Of a stretch of DNA of 64,000 nt, positions 1-12,300 are shown piece after piece. The DNA lies in NCBI RefSeq assembly GCF_042242105.1, contig NC_092012.1:12315470-12379469 (forward strand), in the 5' to 3' direction. The stretch is from Pempheris klunzingeri. Taxonomy: Eukaryota > Chordata > Actinopteri > Acropomatiformes > Pempheridae. The notes under the pieces are model-generated. The model saw nothing but the letters and a program-made list of their open reading frames with translations. It was not told the DNA's origin and ran no database searches. The first letter of the stretch is position 1; every line of letters starts with the position of its first letter. A program made the position numbers and the translations under genes.

Positions 1-1053
1 TTTCAAATGTACTTACAGTGTCAAAAGTAACGTATTAATTAAGCAGAAATACTCATTTCAGATTTTAGTATTCATAATATGTTGTATTACTGGATATTAT
101 TGCTTTATGTCATAATTAATTAATGTATAGCCAATTTTATAGAAAAGCACTTCATCATATTTTATAAGCTCCTCATGTTTTGCATGTAAAATCTTAAATG
201 TTACAAATAACTACAACTAACTTATTCTGCTGCCCCCAAGTGGCCAAAAAACAATGAATGCTCTTCTAAATAATAATAGGATTATTTCAATTAACGATAA
301 TTATGTAACTAAAGCAAGACATAGAGAGGAATTTATGCATTTTCACTCAATGATGCAGAGATTAAATCCCAAACAGGGTCATTGAATATAGCTTCCATTA
401 TGGGAACACTCTTATTGTTGTAATCTAGTTGCAGTCTATAGCTTATCCACTTCTGAGTTAACATGAGCTGTTTATTTCTGCCAACAGTGGGCAGCAGAGC
501 GCCGTCTCTGAAACCGTAGTGAGGGTTTCAGGAACTGATTCAACCTTTTATCACATTTGGACCTGGACAAAATTTCTAAGAAACACACCTGAACCCCCTC
601 TACAGAAAACAATGTGTAGACTATCTAAGTCGTGTTTTTGCCGGCACCACATGAAAAGTCTGCATGCACTCTGGTATGAGAGCCTGCTGTTGTGCCTGTG
701 TGTGGGGGGGCGGGGGGGGGTGAAGGAAGGGAAACATCAGGGCGGCTCCTGCCAACTGCCTCTGCCTGTAATGACAGAGACAGGTGCTGTAAAATCACCC
801 CTCTATACAAGAGCCTTCTCTATCTCTCTCTTTCACACACACACACACTAATGGACACACCAACACATGGAAGCATGCCGACACCCACTCAGCACGCACA
901 GCCAGCCTGCCAACACATTCAATTATTGCACTGCTCTACTTTCTAGCATGAGAGTTTTTAGACTGTAGTAATAACAGTATCTATGTCTCTGTAACTGCAC
1001 ATTCATACGTCCGTTCTGTTTGTGTTGTTGATTCCTTGCTACAACTGTGGCAC
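1..1053. other. Intergenic DNA upstream of cdh15
   Basis: No exon-like coding sequence is recognised on either strand. The frames at 519-946 are low-complexity and cross a G-rich tract (703-720, an uninterrupted G run but for one C) and a short CA run (834-848). Nothing else stands out. Confidence 0.6.
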
Positions 1054-1878
1054 TTAAAGGGGTCATATTGTGCAAAAATACACTTTTTACATACATAAAT
1101 ATCTGCTCCCGGTTTGTATCTAGAGACCCTCAAACTACGAGTGAAGACCATCCTCTCATTTTCTCCTGCTCCGTCTTTCAGTAGATGTGTGTGAAGAAGC
1201 GCAGCCATTCGTAACACCACATGCAGGGCCCGTTGAACATGTGACCTCCTTCAGCCCTTCAGCAGGCTGACAAGCTCCAATAAAAAATAAGATGTCAAAA
1301 GGTGCGATCAAAGCACCCAAATTGTTTTGCTGTTGCATGCAACAAAAAAAAAAACACACATCCTCTATCGCCATCCTCTATCATCTGAGGATTTACTTTA
1401 TTTAGGATGGTCTAATGACAGAAATGTAAATGCAAACTGGACCTGTATGTGTAACGTTATTTTACTCTCTCTTAACAAATGCAGTTAACGGCAGAAACTG
1501 GAGGATGGATCGATATCGGCTGTCCCTGACCCGACGTCTGACTTGGAAGCTTTTTTTTTTAATGTTCTTTTACTGAATATTTGGCAGGTTAGTCTGTCAA
1601 ACTTAGCATTAGCATGTTGCACGGCTAATTTGGATCCCCTTCGGAAACACAGAGCTCACATGGGAGTTGGTGTCTGCTCAGACCTGTGGGAGCTGACCAA
1701 TCAGAACAGACTCAGCTTTTTTGGGGGGCTTAAAGAGACAGGAGTGTTCAGAAAGAGAGTGAAAACCACAGCATGCACGGTATGAGAAAAATAATCTATT
1801 TTTTGAACGTTACAGCATGTAAAAACATTCTGGTAGGAACCCCCAAATAAAAGAATGAGCATAATATGTCTCCTTTAA
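1054..1878. mobile_element. TTAA-flanked inverted-repeat element (MITE-like), about 825 bp
   Basis: The left end reads TTAA followed by AGGGGTCATATTGTGC (1058-1073). The right end is its imperfect inverted copy GCATAATATGTCTCCT (1859-1874) followed by TTAA. The termini match at 13 of 16 positions. No transposase frame lies inside, so it is non-autonomous. A TTAA target duplication is typical of the piggyBac and Kolobok superfamilies; I cannot decide which from this copy. Similar elements starting 'ttaaaggggacatattatgc' are common in percomorph genomes, as I recall. Confidence 0.7.
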
Positions 1879-2940
1879 TGTCCACATTAGTCTTCACTTT
1901 TTGTTTTTAACATAAATAGGTGCTGGTAAAGGAGTGTCTCTGCAGTGAAAGACAAGCCGCTGTGGTCAGAAGTTGTTTACCTTCTAAAGATCCATATCAA
2001 CCTTTGACCTGTGAGCTGACTTGCTGAGAGGGTGTTGAAAGTAGTGTTGAGGAGATCTGGACTCCATCGTCTCCCCGTCTGACTGTCCATCTTTCCTGCT
2101 GGTTGTGTCTCCCCCGAGAACATACAACCAACAAAATGAACTCTCTCACTCTGTTTTTTCTCTGTAAGATGGATGAGAACAACCTCTCGGTTGTCTGAAA
2201 CACTTGGAATTTTCAGTCAAATTTTAAGCATCACAGACATGCCAACCTCTGCTTTGACATCAGCCGCGGAGCTTCATCCTCTGCTTTGACAGAGCGTTCA
2301 AAATAGCAGGAGATCAAAGAGTTCTGGCTGAATGCTCTGAATGTGTGAGGGCACGACACGGACCGCGTTGGACAGGGAGGTTACGTATGCGGCCTTACGG
2401 CATGAAGGTTGATCCAGACAAGAAGGATTTAAGAAGAACGCAAGTGCTAAGCTACTTAAGACTTAAAACAAAGGAGTATGTTGAGCTGTCAAGTGGGGCA
2501 AGCAAATCAAATGCTTTTATTTCTATTTTCCCCTCAGTGTGGCAGCAACAAATGTCAAAACACGTGTGAGCAGATCGATGTGGAGTGCGGTCAAGGAACT
2601 TTGACATCATAAACTGTTTTTTAGTTTTCTTCAACTCTTTTCTGTCTCCGACTGAATGTTTTTGTGAACAATTTTGATAACTGATTTATTGTTTATTAAC
2701 TGAGTGATGTTTTTCATGGGAAAATGTTAAGCATTCTCCCGTTTCAGCTTCTGCTTCTTTCTGCTTTTCCGTGTCGTATCGTTGTAAAATGGAAATGTTT
2801 GGGTTTTCTTGCTTTGTGTTCGTGCAGGTTTTGTTTTTTCTGTTTCTCCGTTTCTTCTGTGTCTCTCTGTGAAGCGCTGTTGTTTTGAAAAGTAAATAGT
2901 AGTAATTACTTACTTTAATTTGGTGAAGACACTTTTTCTG
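1879..2940. other. Intergenic DNA, nothing recognised
   Basis: Mixed-composition sequence without a coding exon or clear repeat. The short frames (for example 2345-2569) show no domain or splice context. Confidence 0.5.
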
Positions 2941-3391
2941 TCTGCACCACCAACAGCTGCCCTGCTTCTCTCTTCATCTCCCCTTCCCACCCACTCTCTC
3001 TCTCTCTCCTTCTCTCTCTCTCCCTCTCTCTTTCTCCCTCTCTCTCGCTCACTCTCATCGCTCTGTGAGTGACAGCACATGTGCTGGGGTACATGGGAGG
3101 GCCACTGCTGAAATTCTAACCCCTTAACCCACTGTGAGACATACCCCAGCTATGGACAGGGAGGAGCTGTGAGAGACAAACGCTGGGAGAGGAAAGGACG
3201 GAGACAGAGAGACTGCAAGAGCAACGGGACAGAGGGAGAGAAAGAGAGAGAGGGGCAGGTTACACGGTTGGAGAGTTTGGCCTTTTTGCCCAGTAGAGCC
3301 ACTCAGGAGCCCAGTTCTTAGTGCAGGAGCCCCAGATCGTTCAGCCAACAGAGGTCTGTTCATGCTGAGTTTCTGAGTGCAGGTACAGAGG
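2941..3391 (+). promoter_or_regulatory. cdh15: Probable cdh15 promoter and 5' UTR
   Basis: This lies immediately upstream of the cdh15 start codon. It contains a CAGCTG E-box (2954-2959), the half-site type bound by MyoD-family factors; a polypyrimidine CT tract (2993-3057); and a perfect 14-bp palindrome CAGCACATGTGCTG (3073-3086) centred on a second E-box (CACATGTG). No TATA box was seen. The transcription start is not located. Muscle regulation is inferred from the gene's known expression and these motifs. Confidence 0.45.
2993..3057. repeat. CT-rich microsatellite tract
   Basis: An imperfect (CT)n polypyrimidine run interrupted by single T, C or G bases. It sits about 335 bp upstream of the cdh15 start codon and may lie in the promoter or the 5' UTR. 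Confidence 0.85.
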
Positions 3392-6300
3392 ATGGCGGGA
3401 CGGATGTTGATGGTGTGTGTGCTGGGTACTCTGATTTGTCAGGTAAGAAAAATCATTGTCTTTTTAATAGCTGCTGTTGACTGTATTGAACAAAACCTGT
3501 TGATTTAGTACTTCTGTGTTTGTTTTCTGTGTTACATCCAGTGTGAGCTGTCTGTCACAGCCTCAAGTAAAGAAAGGAGACTCAAAACAAGAAAAAGTCG
3601 TCCTTAACGATTGGATTGCAGTGTTGATTGGCAGTTTTATGGACAATATTATCTTCTTTGATATAATTTTTTTGATTCTATACAAGAAACACAGGTGTCT
3701 GAGCAATGGAGCGCATCCCGTTCCACTTTCTGATTTCTATGAAAATGTTGGATTGACTGTTGCGGTGCTCCACTTGCACTCTTCCCCTGCTGTGCGGCTC
3801 TAGATTCAGCCTACATCCAAATTGTAGCCCAAGACTTTTCTGCACCTTCAGAGTGTGACCGTGGTTAGACAGTGGCCTTTAGCCGCCCCACTCTTCAAAT
3901 ATACAGTTTATGTTTTTACCTGAGTGATGTCTTCAACCAAACATCAACACAGTTTCATCAATAGAGGCACTGAACTGGCTTTGCAATCAGAGGCTGTGGC
4001 TGATCTAAACATTTCATCCTAGTTGGAAGGAGGGTGATGAAGTGTTTTGAGGAAGACAAGACTCCAGATGTGTACAGAGGGCTCAGGGCATCATTAGTAG
4101 CCCGTGTCAGCAGACGCCATTATGAGATCTAAAATGGATGGCAATGTAAACTGACATATTACCAACAGCACTTCCAACCACCATCAGTCTTTCTCTGTGT
4201 TTGGAGTAGTAATGGAGCCCAGGTTGGGAGGGTGAGTGAGTTGGCCTCCAGTCATTCTTGAGGGAAGTCTTGCTACGATGTGCTCTATAAATTATTGTAG
4301 CTGTGGAAATAAATAGTTCTGATCCCTTCTCAATCAGTGAGGTGTTTCTGGCCTTGTCAATTGTGGAATATTTAAGTATCTGTGCAGTGCAAAGTCTTTT
4401 TTTTTGGTGAATTTATTCTGCTTTTTTGTGTAATTTTCATATTTGATGGCTAACTGATAATGGAGAAAAATGTACTGTGTGTCTCTTTTGAATGTGGGAA
4501 TGATCGATCACTGACACAGCCATGGGGAAAACCAATTTGTCACAGTGAGGCCTAAGCCCCTAATGACAATACACAAAAGACATTTTGGTCGAATTGTCAG
4601 GACCCCAGAAATAATTTTATTTATGACCTTTCATAGAAACATGAATGAATAATCCCGAATGATTTGAAAGACCTGTAAACCCTGAAGAACGACCTTTAAG
4701 GTGCAGCACCCCAGGCCTCAGGCTGGATGCAGACATAGGAGAACTTAAGCTCTGTGTGGTAGGACTGATACTGGGTTAAATTGCACCTTCAAATGCCAGA
4801 GTTGAAGTCCAAGAGGGGTGATAACCAAATAACAAAAAGTATACACAACAAAATAGAAACAATCTGCTCCACCATCTTTTGAGTATTAAAGACTGAATTA
4901 GAGGAGGCTCACTTTGCCAATAAATCGCTAGCTGCCGTCCTCCATAACAATCAAACTCTAAACTTTTCAAATCCACCTTTCAAGACTAGAGGCTGAAAAC
5001 TCAAAAGATACATATTTTGGAGTAGTCCTGTAATCACATCATTAATTGTGGCCTTTTACAGAAACTCAAATTCCAATTTTTCCTCCATGTTGGAAGAAGA
5101 CAAACTGCCACATGCTGAACAGTTGGCAGAAGCTCAAGTTTGGCTTGTCCCACTTGACAGCTCAGAAGAAATACTCAAACAAAGGAAGTTAACTGTTGGC
5201 TTGTTTCTGGAAACCTTAGATCAGATACATTATTATTACTACATAATTACTTCTGGTGTTTTACTTCTGCTGCATGCTCACAGGATATTTGTACAATGAT
5301 TCCCAAAAGCGGCCATTTTGGACAAATACACAAACAATTTGAGCAGGACTTCTATTCTAACACGTGCTGCATAAGCAATGCCCATTTTCACCAAAGTTAA
5401 TAAATGAATACCATCCAATCCAAAGGCCTTGATCAGTGTCACCTGATAGCTTTCAGTTGTGCTCCAGTTGTGCTCTTTTAATTTCACTAAGCTGGTGTTG
5501 TTTTGAACTGGGCAGCAGTCACAGCTGTTCCCAGATGCATACGTGATGCCATTTGTCCCGCTCTGTAATCCCCCTTGCGGAAAGAGGAGTGGGCCACTCC
5601 TGGACCATGAAATCGGGTACAAATCAAGAGTCTGTAGCGCCGGCCAGCTGGCGCTGAGGTCTCACTCATCGGAAACAATCAGTCAGAGGATTTAGAGTCT
5701 GAATCACAGGTCCTGCTGGGTGTGGATACCTGCAGGTCTGTTTTATACTGACTAGGGTTTCAGAGGGAGCAAAAGGGTAGAGAGGCAACTTCCAGATCAT
5801 AAAACTAGTCGACTGAATAGTAAAGTCAATTTCCTCTACATTCTTTTTTATTGCCACATTATTTTCCACATACTTTGGAAGACCAAGTGGTGACAGTTGT
5901 AGTTTTGGTTGTCATGCACAACAATAATTGACACTATAACGGGTTTGTCACTTTTTGTATGACTGATGATTAAGTAATTTATCCATGTAGAGATGTGAAA
6001 AGGGGCATTCTTTAGTTCCCACTAAAGACCTCGTCACATTACGAACAGTCAAAGCGCTTTTTTATATATTGTTAATGATAATTTTGCACATATTTAAATT
6101 AATTCAAATTCAGTCTGATGTAGTTGGTATCTGTGGAAACTGGGGATATTTTCTAAAACTTAAAGTGGTGCAGGTTTTAATAATGTTTTTTTTTCATTAT
6201 TGCTCCGCCACTGACAGAGTGGAAGAGGTTAATGTTTTAACAGATTGGAGGGACAGTTCATCAGTCCACTGAGATAATGTATTGATAGAAAATGTTTGTC

Positions 6301-9300
6301 TCTTTCACATCACAGCTTCCTTATCTTCTATTAACTAAAGAAATTATGTTATTGACGATCTTCAAGGTGTCAGATAACACTGTTTTAGGTTTTTTTCACT
6401 AACTCCATGTTTAGGCCCCTAGTAAGTCCTACTTTTAGTTCAATGCTATAACCTGGCTCAGCATTCCTAAAGCTCAGACATCTGCTCCAAGGGAGCTTCA
6501 CACTTGTTGTGGCACCATAAATAGGGTGTCCAAGCCCATGCCAGGCAATCATGACTTAGCAAAGAGTCTGGGTGTGGGGCCGGTCCCGTTGGTGACTGAC
6601 CAGTTGAGTGTCTGTGTCTGAGGACCAGCAACAGGAGTGACCACAGGGACACCTGTGCGACCTCTCGCCCTGTGGCCTGAAGAGACTGTCAAGAATGCTG
6701 CAGGCATCACTTCTCGACTGGACGGTGTTTTCCTGAGTTATCTGGCCGACTGCTCCACTCACACACATATAGGGAGGAGACACTCAGGCCAAAAGACGTT
6801 TAACACAGAGACAAACAGAGATATGACCTCATCTACACAACTACAGTGAACTCTGCTTTTACTAATACATTCAAATCTTATAAGTTAGCAAACAGTATTT
6901 TAGTAAAATGAAAATCACTGAAAATGTTAATAATAATGGTTTGCAACATGTGACAGGCTTTTACACTGCTGTGTTAGATGCTCTAAAACTAGAGCAGTTT
7001 ATAGGAATGCTAGGATGGGACACTGTAATGGCTCTTGAATGTGTATCTAAGGGGTAGTGCATTTGTAGAAGTAACCAGAGCTGGAGGGTGGACAGCTCCA
7101 GTGGCTTTGTGAATGACTGGAAGTGTGGCTTCCTCCTGATATTTATGCTTCTGATTGATATTTATGCCTGTGTATTTGGCCTCTCGATGCATTCATATTT
7201 GTATGTTTCATTACTATTTCTTACTATTAAATCATTTATTCAAAACTAAATTCTGACTGTACCATTTTCACTTTCGGGCCCATAAATGGCAGTCATCTAA
7301 AATTCAAAAATTAAGCACATTAATGATGATCCAGTAAGTCAATTAGTGCCCATCTCTTGTTTTAAAATCTCAAGCTTTCTTTAACTGTGTAAACACTCCT
7401 CAGCGACAGAGTGCTTCACGGTCCTTCCTGTGAGGGCATATCATCCTCAAACAAGCTGTCCATACTTCTGTGAGGGCCTGGGGTGAAAGGCCAAGCTGTA
7501 AAAGTTTCTGGGAAAAGCCTCTAAAACAGTTAATCTGTGTGTGGTGTCGTCGCTCAACCTGTCAGGAGAGGCAATCTTTGGTCTAATTGGTAACATGACG
7601 CTTTAGTGTTACCGCATCTCGGTCTGGTAAAAACATTAACAGTGGCAACTAGTGGGTGGAGCCACTATTCAAAACACAGAGTCATGTTAAGTTCAGTTGT
7701 GTTGTCAGATTACTTGCAAACATCAAATATGGTGTCAGAGGTTGTTTCTAGTTTCTTTATACTGTATATTGTCAATGGATCACCATTAATACAAAGCAAC
7801 ATTATCATCATCCTATTATAGTTTTTACAAAATACAATATTTACTTGCAATCTTTCAACCATCAATGCGTAAAGTGGTTGAATTTCCATTTTTAGCTAGC
7901 AGTGTGGCAGGGTTGCAGTCTTTCACTCCACCACTTCGGTCTGGACTGAAATGTTTTTTGGATGAACTGAGATGAAATTTTGAAACAAGCATTCATAATC
8001 TTCAGAGAATAAATTTTTTACCAACTTTCATCATTCTCTGACTTTTCCACAAGCACCAGCAGTTGGCTGATATTTTTTGTTTTTAGTGACATTTCTCAAC
8101 AACTATTGGATGGATTGCCATGAAATTTGGCACAGATATCTGTGTTACCCAAACAGTGTCCTGTTACTTGAGTGATCCCCTGCCTTACTTGTGACATCCC
8201 CCAGCAGGTCAAAGTTTCACAAAACCCTGTAAATATTTCATTATTTACCCTATGGATTGGTGCCAAGTTTGTACAGATGCTCATGGTCCTCAAATGTTTT
8301 ATCCTAATGAGTGTGATGATCCTCTAAACTTTCCTCCAGCACCACCACGAGGCTCACATTTGTCATTTAGAGGTAAATATCTGAACTAAGTTATTGGATG
8401 AATTGTCATGAAACACATACATTCATGACCCACTCTGGATGAATTGTGATAACTTTGGTAGTTTCTTACCTTTTCCAGCACTTTTTGGTCCAACGGTTTC
8501 ACTTATACCCAAACAGTTGCTGAACTAATAATATTTCATCCTCTGTAATTAAAACCAGCTGTAATTCAGGTCTAGTGCTAATCAGCAAACATTAGCATGT
8601 AGCACACAACAGGAAGGTTTGTCAGCCTAACAGCCACTGGCATGGCGGTAAGCTCCTGTTTAACACAAAGCAGCAAAATCTGAACTCTTTCAAATTCATT
8701 TTGCCAAATTAACCTCAACACATTTATCCTTTAGCTAAATGCTCTTTTGTTTGCTTGGTGAATAAAGCATGTTGCACTGGAGAAGAGTACTCGGAGAAGA
8801 AACCTTGCTGTGTGTGCATTCTCAACGTTAGAAAAATATCGTCACGTTTACACAAGTGTCCACGAATCAGGCAATTTTAGAAAGTGCTATATTTGGATTT
8901 GCAACTGTGATGCAGCTGTTATTGATGTTGAGGTTAAGTAACAATGCAGAATGCGTGCTATGCCAGTGAAGGTTTGAAAGCTTGCATATGCAAACGTATA
9001 TATGGAAGACGTTGGCTATCAGATGAATTTGTGTGGGTGACATGCACCGCTGGAATGTGACTGTAAACATCTCTGTGAGAGTGTGGCTGATGATGGCTAT
9101 GAAAAGTTAAATAGGTAGGGGCCAAGAATATAGAACAGTCTAAGATTAGCCTGCCCTCTGACTCGGCCCGCAGATGCCAGCCATGGTTGCCATTCCTCCC
9201 TGTACTGTCCAGCAGCATGCCAAAGGATCAGTATATCAGATCACCTGCCCCAGAGACAGGGCAGGGATCAGAGGCCATTCATAAAATATTCACAAATTTA

Positions 9301-12300
9301 TCCATTGAGCCATTTTTTAGCTTGTTTATTTATGGCTCATTTAAAAACCTACTGAAACTAGTTATTCATCAATACCCTAGTATCTTGGTGACAGCGCAAC
9401 GACAAACATGACAGGCAAAAGCTTTTTGGCAAGTTCATACATCCTCATTTATTTCACGCTCCATGGATTTTGCTTTTGAGCTGTTAAACATATGGGAAGT
9501 AATGCTAAATCCAGTGAATTCCCACACAGAGGACGGAAGTATCTTACGGAAATGTGTGTATATGCTTATGCGTGGGTGAGTGTTTTGTTGATGTGCATGC
9601 GTGTATATCAACACGTGTGTCTGTGAGAAAGCATGTACATGAGTGTGTCTGTGGAATTCCTACAGCAGAGCAGATCCGTAAGGTGACCCCAAACTCCCAG
9701 TCAGGTGCAGAGCTGAGCATAAAGGGGAATTTGTGAGTGTGAGTGGAGATGCGGGTGGGAAAGCACAGGATCTAAATCCATAGTCGACAGCTGTTGTGGG
9801 AGTGTGTTTCTCACATGCATGTTTCAAGTGTGTGTGTGTGTGGGTGTGTGTGTGGGTGGATTTGTGTGAGCGTAGCCAAGACAGTAATGTGGTGAATGAA
9901 GGCTTGTGAAATGAACATGAGTGTTTGTGTTTCCTCATCCTGAGATGAATTTGCACCCTGATCAAAGGAAGCTGACAAAGACACATATTAGTGAGTGAAA
10001 CCCGAACCTGTGGCCCTGCAGCCCTTCTGCCTCGTACAATCCCTTGAATTCCACAGCCTCAGCGCTACAGCCAGTATACATCCATTCCAACAGGCCTTTG
10101 GGAATGTTATAGCGCTGAGGGAGACTCTTGACGTGGTTTTAAACAGCTGCAAATATCTATAATGACACAATTTGTGTGGAATCAAAAGCTGCATGTTATC
10201 TGACTTATACACGATATCTCCATGTCCGATCAGTGGACCGTGACGTGTTTTTATGCCTAAATACCTGCATGTTCCCGTCACTGTCTTTAGTGAGTTTCAT
10301 GCTGTCGTTCTTTCCTTTAGGTCTGGATCTCTGCGGAACCTCATCACAATGAAGAAGAGCTGCATCCTCAGACCCTTCACCCGTGGAGAATTCAAGGCAA
10401 GGGAGTGGTCAGGGTTAAGAGGGACTGGATCATCCCTCCAATCAGAGTGCTGGAGAACAGCAAGCAGGTTCCTGAAGACCTCGTCCAGGTAAAATGACGG
10501 CTTTTTACGTTCAAATTCTATCACTGGCTAACTACTGTGTGGTTTTTAGCTGGTACTTAGATAGATTAAGATAAGATTAGATAAAATAAGATATTCCTTT
10601 ATTAGTCCCACAACAGGGAAATTTACAATGTCACAGCAGACAGGAGGAGACATAAAAAAAGAACATGTATAGTTAAGACAGAGGAAGTATATAAACAATA
10701 TAATATACATAGGGGGAATATAAAAAACAATAGGTTCCTGTCAGCAGTCAGCATCCTTAACATTACCCTGCTAAGCACATCACCATACAGCCATGCACTG
10801 TTGATTGTAATTCTTCTTCACAGATGATCACACACAGCACAGTCCAGTGTTTAAAAGACATGTGAAATGTAAATGTTGTGTTAAGGCTGTTGCAGGCGAC
10901 CAGTAAGTTCATAAATCCTACCGTACAAGGAGAAAGATTCAGCCACTTTTACATGGTGATGAAATTACAGGAGAGACTATATGTCAAAGAAAGTGAATGC
11001 AAAATGCATAGGATATAGACTCCCTGCTATTATTAGTTCAGAATTTCATTTCCTGCCATAAATTAAAGGCCTCTCCGAGCTTAAACACTTGCGTCTCAAG
11101 GTCCCTAACTGTCCACATACTGAACATCTGGTGTTACGACATATGATTTACAATCCTCCCCCCACCTTCCCATGAGGCCGCGGTGATCATCAACTTTATC
11201 TCCTCTCTCTGTTTAGATCAAATCGGATAAAATCTTTACAGGAGAGGTGATCTACAAGTTAGAGGGACCGGGGGTGGACCAGGAGCCCAAGAATCTGTTT
11301 GAGATTGACGATAAAACAGGAGTCATCAGGAGCAAGCGGCCGCTGGACAGAGAGAAATACAACAGCTTCACAGTAAGAGGGCTTTTATGGGAGTAACATT
11401 TTAAATCACACGCGAAATGTGTTTTAAAGCCCAATCTGACATAAGCACTTAACAAGCCCCAGCACACTCAGTGAGTACTTACATACTGTGTTTTTGAAGC
11501 ACAGGTCCATGTTTTTGTCTTTAACATACATCAGTGTCTCAGACGTTAGGACAAACAGCCAGAGGTCAACTTCCAGGTGCCTTTATGGGCATCTTGGGAG
11601 AAACTTCAGAATGTTTCAGACCAGATGATTGTAATGGAGCCCATAATGTTGAGCCAAACATCCCGCACATTTCTTTCTGCCATTTACAGCATATGCAGAT
11701 ACACACAGTCACCATTAGTGGCATGTTTCCTTCACTGAATGCAGAAGTTTTTTTTTAGTAATTCATAGTGAAAAGCAACAATCTCATGAATGCAGTTTCA
11801 TTAAGAGACATTTGTCTGTTGTATCTGTGTGTGTTTGTGTGTGTGTAGCTGAAAGCCTTTGCGCTGTCCCCCAGTGGAGAGAGACTAGAGAATCCTACCA
11901 CCATAGAGATAGTGGTGTTGGATCAGAACGACAACAGACCCGCCTTCACCCAGAGCCAGTTTGTCGGCACTGTCTCTGAGTTCTCAGTCCCAGGTACATC
12001 CATGTATTACGTACCGTACTGCAAACCTTTAATGCTCTTAAATATCCATCTTAAATATCTTTCCTGAAGTAGCTTCAAACGTTTATACTGTACACTTTTC
12101 CTGCTCTGTTTCACAACTGTCTGTCTGTTTCAATGTGTCATTGAAACTACAGTACAGTATAAGATTCATTTCACTTGCAGTTGCTCCTGAAAATAGACAC
12201 TGGAAAAATAAAGTAGGAGCACAGCCCCTAAAAATAGACAGAATCTTTTTTTTTTCCTTCACGCTTAATCATTAAAAAACTACAAGTATCATTTTCCACA

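Larger units (their letters stand above)
3443..10320 (+). other. cdh15: cdh15 intron 1 (6.9 kb)
   Basis: The donor (CAG|GTAAGA) follows the signal-peptide exon and the acceptor (TTTCCTTTAG) precedes the propeptide exon. It is by far the largest intron of the gene. It holds a periodic repeat near 7950-8480 and a GT microsatellite near 9829. E-box CAGCTG copies occur near 9787 and 10143. No internal coding exon is recognised. A long first intron is a common site for regulatory elements, but none can be assigned here. Confidence 0.8.

Noticed and set aside
703..720. G-quadruplex regulatory element
   Set aside because: It is a nearly uninterrupted G run far from any gene start. G-quadruplex formation is possible but nothing points to a role.
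3516..3803. 95-codon frame in cdh15 intron 1 as an alternative exon
   Set aside because: No acceptor or donor fits, and the cadherin exons join in phase without it.
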